Source of the DNA: Rebecca billardiae RCC1528
Lineage: Eukaryota > Haptophyta
Direction of reading: 5' to 3'
Length of the DNA stretch: 64,000 nucleotides
Assembly: GCA_965240325.2 (NCBI GenBank)
Contig: OZ251244.1
Location: 1,240,001-1,304,000, forward strand
A program made the position numbers and the translations under genes. The notes below the pieces were generated by a model that was not told the DNA's origin, made no database searches, and worked only from the letters and a program-made list of their open reading frames with translations. The first letter of the stretch is position 1. The number at the start of each line of letters is the position of its first letter. Below are positions 1 to 11,650 of this stretch, in pieces.

Positions 1-2
1 CG

Positions 3-104
3 CTCGTGGCGTCGCTTGGCGACGCGGGCGCGGGCGCGCCGCCCAAGCCGGCCGAGGACTCGGCGGAGGAGATGCGCCGGAAGCGGCTCGCGCGCTTCGG
101 CTGA
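3..104 (+). CDS. 3' end of an unrecognised protein-coding gene (partial)
   Basis: An open frame runs in from the window edge and ends at TGA (102-104). It encodes 33 residues: an Ala/Gly/Pro-rich linker, then a charged helix ending in MRRKRLARFG. A basic C-terminal helix of the form RRxRLxRF is common at the ends of ubiquitin-related and chaperone-adaptor proteins, but this is too little to name a family. Third codon positions are almost all G or C, as in the confirmed genes here. The start and any domains lie outside the window. The call rests on codon bias and a plausible C-terminus only. Confidence 0.45.
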   Translation, partial: LVASLGDAGAGAPPKPAEDSAEEMRRKRLARFG

Positions 105-2005
105 GGCGGCGCGGGCGCGGGCGCCGCCGCCGCCGGCTTCGCCGGCCCTGGTGCCGGAACGAGACAACCGACGAAGATTGGAAGCAGTCGATGAGCCGTC
201 AGTGCACGGCGCACGCCGCCAGCGCGCCGCCAGCACCGGTGGCGGTGTCCGTCTGGGCCCTGGCTGGGAGCACTGGCGGGATGGATGATCAGCCGTCTGA
301 GCCATCGGTCTCCGAGCCGCTGACGCGCTGCGGATCCGCGCGCCGCGCCGGGACGGCGCGACTCGGAGGCCCCGGACCCCTCGGTCTCGGCTCACCGGGC
401 CGCGCCGGCCGGTCGCCTTCGCTGACGCCCGCTCCGGTACGAGCCCTGGTACGGCTACTACGCGTCGACGCGAGTAGCTTGAGTGTAATGATGTACACGT
501 TGTCGATGATCTACTAGCCTGAGTGACGATGACAAGGCTGGAATCGGGTTTGAGCGTATGCCTGCAGATGATGATGCAGGAAAAAATCAAGTTGTCGAGC
601 CCACCGCCAGAAAATCAAGACGTGGGCGCCACACCCGCCCTCTTATTATTGGTCAGCATGGCTGCCTGGCCGGCGGCGGCGTGGTCCACAGCGAGCGTAG
701 GCCGGGAATTTACGCACTGGCGGTGCGGTTGTGGCGGCGCAGGTGGCCTCAAATGTCGTCTGCGGGTATGCTCAGAGCATTGGGACACCTTGGTGGCCCG
801 CAACCCCGGCTACTTGCTTGCCGACTGCATGAGCGATCACGTGTCTGACCGTGTCGCAATCCCGCGTGCACGCGGCCCAACGTAGGGTGCTGCACATGTC
901 AGCAGATGGTATGCGACCAGATGTGGTTACGGTCCTGAGCAATGCTCTTGGTGAGGAGTCGAGAGTGGCTCCACCGCTCGTCCGGTTGTCGAGTTCTCGG
1001 AGCAAGTCACTCTTTGCGTGCTCAAGCAGCAAAGCGTCGTCTTCGATGAGCCTTTCCGCTTGCTGGAACGCGAGCATTCGCAATGAGCGCGGGCGGCTTG
1101 ACCAGGTCAGAGCGCCTCCGCTGCGATGGCACTGTCTCGAGAGTCCAAGGGACTTCATGATCGCTATCGGATATTCGTGCGCGCATCGCCGCTGCTGTTG
1201 ATCACCACCGCCTGTGCAGCTCGTGCGCACTCTCACTAATACTACTCAGTAGCACGAGTCGGACACTGAGCGTGTGGGGCGCAATATGACGCCGACGAAG
1301 ACGATCCAGCGAGCATCGTTTGCCGACGAAACCTTGGCCATGCTCGTGTGGCTGTCCTTCAACCTCCCGCAGCGCTGCACCAACTTGACCTCTCGAGGTA
1401 CGTACGGCAGTGGTACGCTGGTGGACACCGCAGCATCAAGCAGATCCGAAGCCCAGTGCGCAGCTCGCGACAGCGGCGGTGCGTCCCAGCGGCAGCCGGT
1501 GCTGTCGCGGCTGAGGGAGGCTGCGCACATGGCGTCCTTTCTTGCTCGTCCTAACGACGACTGAGCCACCGTGACGTCTGACGATGACTAGTCGTCGAGC
1601 GGCGCAGCGCCGCCCGTCAGGGCCGCGCCGGCCGCGGCGCGCGGCGCGGGCGGTGCGGCGCCTGCGGCCGGCCCCGCGGCGCCGCTGCGCCGCGCACCGC
1701 GCGCCACGGCCCGCGGCGCTGCGCGCCGCGCTTGATTTATATATATTATTCAAGTCGTCATCTTGCTGATTCCGCTTCGATGTCAGGTCCCGGTATTCCA
1801 TCAGCCGCATCAGCAGGCATAGTATACAGAGCTATCCCGCTCCACCCTTGCGTGGCGGGGCGCACCCGCTCAGCCCCAGCGCCTCACTCACCTCGCAGGA
1901 GTCAGCCCGAGTCAAGGCTTGAGTCAATAAGGGCAGTCAGCCGTCACTCGTCAGGCCGCTCACACTCGCGGCTTACACTTGCTTGCTCGGTCGTGAATTA
2001 CGACA

Positions 2006-2175
<170 letters not shown>

Positions 2176-2429
2176 ATACATATATATACATGTATATATA
2201 TATAGTTATATTTGCTATAATGAGAATAAGAGACGCACAGTATCGTACTACAGTCGCACGAGTACCCGATTATCTGCCACCAAACTGGCACAGTGCCGGA
2301 AAACTGCTCAGGGTGACGTTTTAAGTTGTCCGCACCACTAGTCGAATCATCGGACAATTCTGAAGCGGTGCGCCTAAATTCGGCGCACCATAGGCGCGTC
2401 GAATCGTGGCACAGACCTTGGTAGCAGGC

Positions 2430-4060
2430 CACACCTGAGCGCGCTGCGCGCGCCGACGCGCGCTCGGCGCGGGCAAAAAATCATGCGCCGTTGGCATTAC
2501 GCAGCCCCGCGCAGCGCTGTGCTCGAGCTCGGCGGCGGCGAAAGCGGGCGGGCGCACACGGCGGTGCCCGTGCGCGCTGCTCCGAGCGCAGCTGCGGCCA
2601 CCCCGGCGGCATAACGCCGGTCGAGGGCACGAAAACCGATTTTTCGGGAAAATGCAGAGCAGCGGCGCCCGAGCGCGCCCGAGCTCGTCGCAGCACAGTC
2701 TCCTGGTGGCTGCGCCCCGTGAAGCCACGCCACGCGGGGCGCTGGCGTGCGCGTGGCCTGCGCCCACCGTGCGCTGCCCGATCATGGCCGTCGACCGCTC
2801 CGAGCGCCTCACCACGCGTGCTCGAGCCCACCGATACTGACGCCCGAGCACGGTGCCGGCAGCGCTCGCAGGTGGGCGTCGGAGAAAACACGCCGGCCGA
2901 ACGAGCTTGAAGCGTCCGCCGCGATGCCAACGGCAGCGGACGACGTGCGCGCCACCTCGGCGCCAGTCGCCCAGCCCTTGCGCGGCGGTGCGGGCTCGCT
3001 CGTTCGCCGCCATCAGCTGCGCGCGCGCAGCCCGATCACTGCCCGCTGGTTCTGTTGTCGAGCAGCTGCGGCCTGCCACGCGCACTGCCGGACATTGAGC
3101 CACAGCGCGAGCACGCGCCTCGTCTGGCACGCGCGAGCACTCAGCATCGTGCGTGGCCACCATGACGCGCCCATCTGCGCCAGCAGCGATGAGCACGCCG
3201 CCGTTCAGCTCGCATCGGGCTCGCTCGCGACGCAGCAACGCGCGGCCGTAGCGGCAGCAGCGGCGCCGTCGAGCACGCGCAGCAAACAAATATGCAGCGC
3301 GGGCGAGTCGACGGTCTGGAAAATGCGCGATCACGCCACAGCAGGCTGGCAGAGCCCGCCCGAGCTGCAGCATGCCGTAGGTGCTGCCCCAAGCTCTCGA
3401 CTGCCCGTAAGCGGCGGCATGTGCGGCGGCGCCGGCGGCGGCCATGCTGCCACGCCGTTGCGCGCCGCGGGGCGCCGTCGGCACCTCCGTGGTGAAGCGC
3501 ACAGAGCTCGAGCCCACGGGGGCTGGCGACCGTCAAACCGACACCCCATGACGCGGGGCTGCGTGCGCCAGCTGCGCGCACTCCGTGGGCCCACCTAGCC
3601 CGCTCGAGCAGCTCGCCTTGGGTGCGCGCAGCGGCTCGAGCACACTGGTATGGGACGCCTGCCTGCGGTGCCGCCGAGCACATGCGGCCGACGGTCACTC
3701 AGCACGGGCGACTCGACGGCGGCGAGCAGGCGCGACGGCCTCGCCGCGCCGCGGAAAAGCCTGCCCGGGCTGCAGCACGCCGTAGGAGCAGCCCAGCGCC
3801 CTCCTCCGCCCTCCAGCTTCGGCGCGCGCAGCAGGCCCGGCGGCGGCCATGCTGGCGTGCCCAAGCATGAAGATGGGCGCGGCCGGCCGCGCCGTCGCAA
3901 AGCGCGCAGAACTCGAGCTCGGGGGGGCGGACGGCCGCCAAACTGGCGCGGCAGGACGTGGCACTGCGTGCGCCAGCTGCGCGCACCCGCTGCGCCCGCG
4001 TGGCCCGTGCGAGCGCCGCGCCTCGAGCACACGCAGCTGCTCGACACAGCCACGGCAGTG
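2430..4060. repeat. Degenerate GC-rich tandem block, period about 400 bp
   Basis: Segments near 3330-3600 and 3750-3990 share the same order of motifs: a stretch reading GAGCTGCAGCATGCCGTAGG or a close variant, a GGCGGCCATGCTG stretch, an AGAGCTCGAG or AGAACTCGAG stretch and a TGCGTGCGCCAGCTGCGCGC stretch. A weaker relative lies near 2640-2900. Identity is low and no family is recognised. The block reads as an old tandem duplication, not as genes. Confidence 0.5.
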
Positions 4061-5100
4061 TGGCTTGTGCGCGTGCACGTGATCAGTCTCAGCTCTGAGG
4101 CGCGCGCTCAGGAGGGCTGCGGCCGGGCCGAGCGCGATCTGCGCGGACGGTACAGCCTGGCGGCTCATGCCAGCCAGCCCAAAGCCCGCTCCGCCATCCG
4201 CGTCATGGCGCTCCAGCCTCTCGCGTGCTCGCCCGTGCTGCGCTGCAGCCGCGCTCGGCAAAGACGTCGCCCAGCCCGCCTTGCACGCGGCTGAGCAGTG
4301 GCAGCCAGGCGAAGCGTCGTCGCGGGCGAGGCTGCGCTGGGTGATGCGGCTCGGGTCGGTGGGCAAGTCGCACCCCGCCGTCGGTCGCCTCCACGCCTCA
4401 GGCTCGCTCGAGGTCAAAGACAACTGCGCGGCGCGGCGTTTCACCCGATGCGGCGCGGGCGGGCCGCGGGCGTGGCGGGGTGTACGCGTGCAATGTCACA
4501 GCCTCCCACACAATTTCAGGAGGGTGAGACGCACCGCCAGCGGCACCCGCACACAATCCCACCCTGCGCGAGCCACCTGCCGTGTCGACTGAAGCATCAG
4601 GCTCGGGCGCAACCGCGGGCGGCGCATGCAAGAAGCTCGCGAAACGCACCGCGCGCGCCGTGAGGGCGAAAGGAGAGCACCCGTCAGGGCGGCGAGGAAC
4701 TTGCCCAGCGCCACGCGGAAGACGACCCCAGCCCGCGTCGACGCATAGTCGGGCCCGCGAGCAGCCTCGTCGGTCTTCGCCGAGTAGATCGCGCCGCGAG
4801 CCGAGGCACCGCTCGTTTGAGGCTCCGTCCGCCGCGAAGTCGCGGCTTCCACCCGAGTTCCACTGTCCGGCCGAGACCGGATTCGCTGACTCGAGCTGCG
4901 GACCGTCCGAAGCGTCACGGAAAATTCCAATCCTGCACTGTGGGGCCACCAATAATGTTCATCAGTGTCATCAGACAGTAGTAGTCAGTACTGGCTTACT
5001 CATAGTACTTACTGCCGTACCTCGGCCTCGGGAGCGACTCGCCGCTCGGCCGCGTCTAGATCGGGCATCCGCCTGGTATATACAGGAGCGAGATGCGAGA

Positions 5101-6585
5101 TTACACGCGTGGCAAGTGCGCGATGCGCGCGAGCGAGTGGACGCGCTCGTCAGCCTCGCCCGCTTCGGCGGCGTCGCCATCGTCAGCGGCGACGCTCAGA
5201 CCGAGGCCGAGCGCTGCCGACTGCGCGCCGCACGAGTACACGCAGCCAGACGCTGTGACGTACAGCGCGTGGTCGGCGCCGAGCGCGCAGTCCGTCACAC
5301 ACGTCTGCACGAGGGCAGCCACGCGCGTGGGCTGGACGACACTCGGTGCCGTCACGTCGAGCCCCAGCTTACCGGTGCTGTTGCCCCCGAACGTGTGCAC
5401 GCTGCCGTCCGCGCCCAGCACCGCGCTGCTCCAGAAGCCAGCGCACGCGCGCACGACGTGCACGCCAGAGAGCGCCTCGACGCATCTGGGCACGATCTGA
5501 GCGGCCTCAAGACCAAGCCCGAGGCACCCCTCCTCGCCCGCGCCAAACGCATGCACGCTGCCTGCTGCGTCCACCACCAGATTGTGCCACCCGCCCGCGC
5601 TCACGTGCACGGCGCGCATGCCCGCGAGCGCCTCGATGCGCGTCGGCGTGTGCTGGTTCTGCTGGTCGCCGTGCCCGAGCTGACCGAAAGCGCCGTGGCC
5701 GCACGAGTGAACGGCGCCGGCTGTGGAGAGCAGCAGCGTGTGCCACATGCCCGCGGCAACGCCGCCCACGCGCACGCCGTCCAGCGCCTCGACGCGCGTC
5801 GGCTCCCACCGCTCCTCCGTGTCGCCGTGGCCGAGCTGGCCCCGCCTGTTGTCGCCCCAGCTGTACGCGCAGCCCGCGGCGCTGAGCGCGAGGCTGTGCT
5901 GAGTGCCTGCGGCGATGCACACGACGGGCTGAGCCCCAAAGCCCCGCACTTGCTCGAACAGCCGACGCGTGGCCGTGTTCGCTAGCCCGAGCTCGCCGTG
6001 TCCGTTCCCGCCACACGCGTACACCGCCCCAGCATCGCTCAGCGCGAGCAGGTGGCAGCTGCCTGCGGCCACCGCAACCACGCACACCGCGCTGAGCGAG
6101 GCCACGCGCGTCGGTAGGAGCACCACGTTGACGCCGGGGTGACCCAGTGCCGCCTTCGAACGGTACTCTCCCGTCGGCTGCCCACCAAAGCCCTCCTCCT
6201 CCACCGCCTCCTCGCCGCACGTGTGCAGCCCGCCCTCCGCGTCCACAAATGCGCTCAAGCCAGCCTTGGTGAACCCGCCTGCGGCCACAACGCTCAAGTG
6301 AGCATGCGCACGCTCGAACACGCACTCGCGCGCGAAGAGCTCACCAGACCACGTGCATGATGAGCCTGTGAGCAGCTTGACGGGCAGGGCGCGTTCGTGC
6401 CCGCGCGCGCGCGCGCGCGCGCGGAGCGCCTGCTCGACAGGCGAGCGGCCGCCCGGCGCGCCGCGGAAGAGGCGCGAGGCGGCGTTGGCCGCGGCGAGAT
6501 GCCTCGGGGCGTCGAGGTGGTGCAGGATGCGCTCAATCAGCTCCGGGGGCAGGCCAGCCAGAGGCGGCTGCGACGACGAGCTCAT
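5101..6585 (-). CDS. F-box protein with RCC1 repeats
   Basis: A single exon encodes 494 aa. The start is the ATG at 6585 because the F-box begins a few residues later (residues about 9-41, starting LAGLPPELIERIL). The remainder is a chain of about six to seven RCC1-type repeats, each with a conserved AAG-x-H-x-LxL segment followed by G-x-VYxxG-x(4)-GQLGxG. This is the right number for one seven-bladed RCC1 propeller. F-box proteins dock through Skp1 on SCF ubiquitin ligases, and the propeller would be the substrate or chromatin binder. The combination is known from animal FBXO24-like proteins; orthology is not claimed. The start lies 102 bp downstream of the aprataxin stop on the same strand, leaving little room for a separate promoter. 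One glycine-poor, charged insertion near residues 130-155 breaks the first repeat. Confidence 0.9.
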   Translation of the reverse strand: MSSSSQPPLAGLPPELIERILHHLDAPRHLAAANAASRLFRGAPGGRSPVEQALRARARARGHERALPVKLLTGSSCTWSGELFARECVFERAHAHLSVVAAGGFTKAGLSAFVDAEGGLHTCGEEAVEEEGFGGQPTGEYRSKAALGHPGVNVVLLPTRVASLSAVCVVAVAAGSCHLLALSDAGAVYACGGNGHGELGLANTATRRLFEQVRGFGAQPVVCIAAGTQHSLALSAAGCAYSWGDNRRGQLGHGDTEERWEPTRVEALDGVRVGGVAAGMWHTLLLSTAGAVHSCGHGAFGQLGHGDQQNQHTPTRIEALAGMRAVHVSAGGWHNLVVDAAGSVHAFGAGEEGCLGLGLEAAQIVPRCVEALSGVHVVRACAGFWSSAVLGADGSVHTFGGNSTGKLGLDVTAPSVVQPTRVAALVQTCVTDCALGADHALYVTASGCVYSCGAQSAALGLGLSVAADDGDAAEAGEADERVHSLARIAHLPRV

Positions 6586-6687
6586 CGCGAAGCGCACACA
6601 GTGGCCGCGCGCTCGCCGATTAATTCGCGTCGCGTCGCGTTTTGCCGTTTTCATCGCCCGTCTGGTTCTGATAGAATGATGGCGGCG

Positions 6688-7842
6688 TCAGGCAGCGTGC
6701 GGCAGTACTACGGACGTGGCCTCCGCGTGCGCCTCGCTCTCCAGGTGGCGCTTGAGCTCGGGCATGTTGCGCGCGCTCACCTCCGCGCCCTGCGCGGTGG
6801 AGCACGCGGGGCACACCATCGGCGTCGTCGACAGCAGCCGCTCCACCGCAGGCGCGCCCGCGCGGCGCGTCTCCGCGTCAGCGCAGCCTGTCGCCTCGAG
6901 CTCGCGCAGCGCGCGGTCGAGCGGGAGGAAGAAGGGGGTGGCGAACGAGTTCCAGTGGCGCTTCGTCTTGAGCCGCTCGGAGCGGAGCTCCGCGCTGAGC
7001 AGGTGCACGTGCAGTGGGCGCATCGAGGGCACACGGTGCAAGCCCACGAGCGCCCGCCACCTGCCGAGCGCGCCGCTCACTCGGAGCGAGCGCTCCAGCC
7101 AGCCGGCGCACGACGCGGCGGCGCGGAGCGCCGGGGCGTGCTCCGGGCGCAGGTCGGCGGCGGATCGGACGCTCGGCGGCAGCCCGAGCGGCAGCAGCAG
7201 CAGGTGCACCGACGCCTTCGGGTACGCGTCGTACAGCACGAGCGTGCGCGAATCTGCATGCAGCGCGCGCCCGGTCGCAAGCGCACGCGACGGGTCGGCG
7301 GCGAGGCGCGCGAGCGCGTCGAGGCCCTCGGGCGCGGCGAGCGGCGGCGGCGGGGCGTACGGCCTCGTGAGCAGCGCCGCCGTCGCGTACGGCTCGTCGT
7401 CGTGCGATGCGGCCATGGCGGCGATGGCCGCTGGGATGGCCCCTGGGCTCTCAGCGTGTGCCGCCGCGGGCGCGGCGCATGCGCCCACGGCTTCGTCAGC
7501 CGTGCGCGCGCGCTTGGCGGCCGGCGGCCCGGTGGAGGGGGCGGCGAAGTCGAACGTCACGCGCTGGTACACGCCGAGCAGGCCGACGCCCTCGCCGCAC
7601 GCGAGCTCCGCCTCCTCGCCCGGCTCGATGGTCGCGCGGACCTCGCCGCGCGCGTCTGCCACCGCGGTGCGCTTGCCGACGGCGCGGACGCGCAGCGTGG
7701 CTCCGTCGGCGGCGAGGCAGGCGACGAGCTGCTCGCGCGGCACGTACGCACGCTGCGCACCCTGCGCGTGCGCGCGGCCCAAGCTCACCTCGACGCCCGG
7801 CGCGAGCACGAGGCGCTCGCCGTTGGGTAGGCGCACCGCCAT
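6688..7842 (-). CDS. APTX: Aprataxin (FHA-HIT-zinc finger DNA-adenylate hydrolase)
   Basis: A single exon encodes 384 aa. Order of domains: an FHA-like domain (residues 1 to about 95, with the G-x-E-V-S-L-G-R strand), a disordered Ala/Pro linker with a KRAR basic patch, a HIT domain (about 195-315) and a C-terminal C2H2-type finger (Cys344, Cys347, His366, His372). The segment SERLKTKRHWNSFATPFFLP is the diagnostic aprataxin signature. Aprataxin removes AMP from aborted 5'-adenylated ends left by DNA ligases, in the nucleus. In the HIT triad the middle (nucleophile) and third histidines are present (His278, His280), but the first position of the His-x-His-x-His motif reads Pro. The ATG at 7842 is preferred over one eight codons upstream because FHA homology starts there. 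Confidence 0.93.
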   Translation of the reverse strand: MAVRLPNGERLVLAPGVEVSLGRAHAQGAQRAYVPREQLVACLAADGATLRVRAVGKRTAVADARGEVRATIEPGEEAELACGEGVGLLGVYQRVTFDFAAPSTGPPAAKRARTADEAVGACAAPAAAHAESPGAIPAAIAAMAASHDDEPYATAALLTRPYAPPPPLAAPEGLDALARLAADPSRALATGRALHADSRTLVLYDAYPKASVHLLLLPLGLPPSVRSAADLRPEHAPALRAAASCAGWLERSLRVSGALGRWRALVGLHRVPSMRPLHVHLLSAELRSERLKTKRHWNSFATPFFLPLDRALRELEATGCADAETRRAGAPAVERLLSTTPMVCPACSTAQGAEVSARNMPELKRHLESEAHAEATSVVLPHAA

Positions 7843-9686
7843 GCTGCCGAGAATCAGAAATCTCAAATCTCATGCTGGCGGATCTATTTTGGATTTTCAT
7901 ATCATTCTTTGCCTCGGTTACACGAGGCCCAATATACTGGAAACCCACGAGAACAAAGGCACGACTTCACGCTGGGGACCAGCCCGTCGCAGGCCTTTTT
8001 TTGACGCCCTTCTCCCCTGTCGGTCACATAAGCGGAATTCGCGTACCCACTTACGCGCTCGATAGGACGAAAGCCGCTCGTCGTTCGGTCAAAAGCCGCT
8101 CGTCGTTCGGCGCTTTGCGTACTCACATTCGCGCGAATCGCATCGGCGCATTGTCTTGTCGCGAGTTCACACTTCACATTCGCACGAACCGTCACTTTCT
8201 CGCTAGACAATTCACGAGCGAAAGGGCGCGCTGATAGCGGCACGCGGGTATCATCTTGCATTGGACTACGAGCATCGGAGCAACCTCGCGCGGCCTCGCG
8301 TCGACGACGTCCCGTGCAGGACACAGGCGGAGAGCCCACGCCATTCCAAGGGTCGCCCTTGATTGACGTCTCGTTCGGTCGCGCGACGAGCGGCTCGCGT
8401 GCGGCGCCAAGCGAGCGACGCGGGGCGCGCGGCGGGCGCACGCGCGAGGCTGCCCACCACGCGCACGCGCGCGAACCCGCCGGCTCGGGCGACACGCGCC
8501 GCCTCAGCTGGAGCACGAGCGCGAGGCGTGGCGCCGGCTCGGTGGGCGGCGGAGGGCTCGACCTGCACTGCGGTGCCAGCGGATGAAGCGGCAAGCCCGG
8601 CGGGCGCATACGCGCAGGTCCGCCCTCCACGCGCGAGCGCGCGACTGCGTGTTCCACGAGCTGCAGCAGGCGGCCGCGGGCTGGTCGGCGGCCGGCGAGG
8701 TCGGCGGAGTGCCGCCCGGCCCGCGTTCTCGCTTGGGCGCGGGCCACACTCTCACTCACAGCGCGGGGCGTGGTGCTGCGGACGGGCCGGTCATTGCAGC
8801 GCGCACTCCGTGGTCAGACGTGCACACGCGCGCGCGTCGTCAGCCCCGCCGCCGCGCCCCTGTGGCGCCGTTGGCAGCGTCGGAATTCCGAGCTCGGGCT
8901 ACTGGCTGCGAGCCATCATGCGTTTCAGAAACAGGTTTCCAGCCCAAGTTGACGCGCAGCGCCAACCCATATTATGATTAATAGACGGTTTCGGGGGGAG
9001 GTGTTTTCGTTCCATATCTCAGGCCCTGAACATCATCACAGAAACCCGGCACCGTTTGGTAGTACCACCCACTGCTAAAGGCAAACGTCACCCAGTCCGG
9101 TTGGGTGTCACCCACCCCCCGGAATGAGTATCACATAATTGTGCTTGAGTAGCAATCAATCGGTTGGTCCCGGCGGGAGACCCACATCACCCAACGGCGC
9201 TTAATGAAAAGGGGCGTAATCAGGTGCCTCGGACTGGTTGAGTGCTCAACGTCATCAAGTCCTCCGACAGCGTCTTTGCGTGGCATGACGCTTCCGGTTC
9301 CGGGCGCACTACATGGTAAAAGGCTTCGTGATGGCTCAGAATTCGACCGAGGCGCAGCGAGATGCACGCACAAACGAATCCCGGTGCGACTTTTGCACTT
9401 ATCAAGCAATCTGCGTGCCTCGTCAAGCCTATGACGCTGACGATTCGAGCGCACACGCACGGGCACAGGAAGACGCAACCCGAGCAATCACAGCGCCGCG
9501 TTGAGCCTCTTGCCCGTGACGCTTGGTTCCCCCGGTTGTGCTCGCTCAGCCGAGACGCTCGCGCCCTGCGCGAAGCCAGTTTGCGGCACCCCGGCCTTCG
9601 GACAGGCGCGCCGACCGTCGCGCTCACGACCGCGAAGCCGTACGCCCGGGCATCGCCAAGCAGCGCGCGCGCCCTCAGCCCGCAGC
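7843..9686. other. Intergenic region, no supported gene
   Basis: It lies between the minus-strand aprataxin start and the plus-strand zinc-finger gene, so both promoters must be here. A short duplication (AAAGCCGCTCGTCGTTCGG, near 8070 and 8094) and a small hairpin (CACCCAGTCCGGTTGGGTG, about 9089-9107) are visible. Overlapping open frames in the GC-rich 8250-8900 stretch have no domain. Confidence 0.6.
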
Positions 9687-10964
9687 ATGCTCCCCAACGG
9701 CAGCTTCCCGCCCGAGCTCCGCCTCCCCGCCAGCCTCTCCGCCGACTTTGCCGACGCGGGCCTCGCGGAGCCCGGCGGCGCCCCGTCCCCTCACGGCCAC
9801 CCGTTCGGCACGCCAATCGTCTCGGCCGTCGGCGCGCTCGGCCGCGGCGGGGGCGCGATGCCGATCATGCTCGGCTCGCCACCCATGTCGCCCAGCGCCG
9901 CGCCCATGCGCGCCAACGCCGCCGCAGGGCCGGGCTCGCCCGTCGGCACCGCCGCGCCGCCGCCGCAGCTGATGACCACCGCAGCGCTCGCGCGCGCGGT
10001 GGGGCTGGGTGGCGCGATCGGCTCCGACACGGACGCCGACGGCGGCCCTTCGGACAAGGACGGCACGCCCTCCGGCCCGCGCGTGTACTGCGCCTTCCCG
10101 GGCTGCGCCAAGCACTACGCCAGCCAGGACGGCGTGCGGAAGCATGCCAAGCGGTACCACCAGGTCTGGCTCGCCGGTCTGGACGTGGAGAAGAAGCGGT
10201 GCGGCACGCCGACGCCGCCGGGCGAGGAGGGCGCGCCGCCGCCCGCGCGCACCGCCGCCGAGCCGCCGCTCAAGCGACGGAAGGCCTCGCCCAACTCGCC
10301 GCCGTTTGGCGGCGCGACGGCCGCGCAGCAGGCGGCGCGCGCAGAGCTGCTTCGGTCACGCATGCTCGACCCGACGCTGATCTCGCCGCTCGCGCTGCCG
10401 CTGCCGATGGTGCTCGCCAACGGCGGCGCGGGCGTCGGCGCGGCCAGCGGCACCGCCGGCACGCCGTTCCTCATGCTCCCGCCCGTCTCCGCCGCGTTTG
10501 CCAGCCTGACTGGCACGCTGCCGCCGCAGCCGACCTCGACTCAGCCGCAGCAGCAGCCGCAGCAGCCGCAGCAGCAGCGGCGGCGGCAGGCGCAGCCAGG
10601 CGTCGCGCTCGGCTCGCCCACCGACTCGTGTGGCGCGACCATCGCCACGCCCCGCCCCGGGCTCGACTGGCCGATCGCGCTCGACGCCTTCGCCACCGCC
10701 GGCTCCTCCGCCGCGCAGTCGGCGTCGGTGTCAACCGACGAGGCGGAGGCGGCGGAGGCGGCGCCGGCGGCGGCGGCAGCGCTGGCGAGCGCCGGCGGGA
10801 AGGGCAAGGGCGGCGCGACGGGCCAGCCGCTGCCGGCGGCCGTGCTCCTGCGCTCGCTGCTGCAGGCGGGCCTCATCTCGCCCGCGGCCGCGAGCGCGCT
10901 CCTAGCCTCTGGCCTCCCGTTGGGCGCGCCCGCCGCCGGCGCCGTGGACCCCGCGCTGGCACGC

Positions 10965-11004
<40 letters not shown>

Positions 11005-11650
11005 GCGGCACGAGCGCGCCGCCGCCCGCCCCGACGCCGCTCGCCGCGCCGCTGCACTTCGACGACGGCGAGCTCGAGGCCTTCTTCGACGATGCCCTCG
11101 CGCCGCCACCGCCGCCGCCGCGCGCGGGCACCGCCAGCGCCGGCGCGGAGGCGGCGTCCGGGCTGCCCCTGCCGGACGCGGTCCCTTTCGGCACGCCGGT
11201 GGTGAAGTGCACGCCCGGAGGCGGTGGCGCCGCCGCGCACCAGACGCCCACGCAGCAGCAGGCCGCGGACGAGGCCTCGGCCGGCTGGTGCGCGCGCGGC
11301 GGCGCGCTGCGATGCGCGCGCGCCGCGCCGTGCACGGAGCTACGCCGCCAGTGCGCGCGCGCGCGCGCCGGCCTCCATTTGTTCTTCATGTGTTCTCCGG
11401 ACTTGGCCCGAACAAGCGTGCGTTCTCCGCTCACCGTGTGCTATCGTCCCCGCTCCCCCGCGTCCGCGCGGCGCTGCGCGCCCCACCCGACGGCCGCAGG
11501 GTGGCCACGCTGATCAACTTCGGCTCGGACGAGGAGGATGGCGGCCGTGACGATGCGGATGACTCGCCCGCGCAGCCGTGGACCGCGACCGCCGTCTACG
11601 CCCAGCGCGGCGGCGCGGACGCAGCGGCCGACGGCCTGCTCGTGTCATGA
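9687..11650 (+). CDS. Single C2H2 zinc-finger, low-complexity nuclear protein
   Basis: Two exons, 9687-11287 and 11500-11650, are joined through a 212-bp GT-AG intron. The join completes a Trp codon and the total codes for 583 aa. One canonical C2H2 finger (Cys135-x4-Cys140-x12-His153-x4-His158) is followed by a basic patch KRRK. The rest is disordered: Pro/Ala-rich N-terminus, Gln-rich run, a 14-residue poly-Ala, an acidic FDDGELEAFFDDAL segment that resembles an activation domain, and an acidic C-terminal tail. This suggests a DNA-binding transcriptional regulator, but one finger alone is weak for sequence-specific binding. The start was chosen as the ATG of MLPNGSFPPEL, where protein-like composition begins; an open frame continues upstream to 9501. 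Family beyond C2H2 is not recognised. Confidence 0.82.

Noticed and set aside
4582-5985. 467-codon plus-strand open frame
   Set aside because: It is antisense to the F-box/RCC1 gene over most of its length and has no domain.
9362-11499. 762-codon plus-strand open frame through the zinc-finger gene
   Set aside because: Only its last 50 codons (after 11500) are real, as exon 2. The rest is a shifted reading of exon 1 and its intron and is Arg/Ala-rich.
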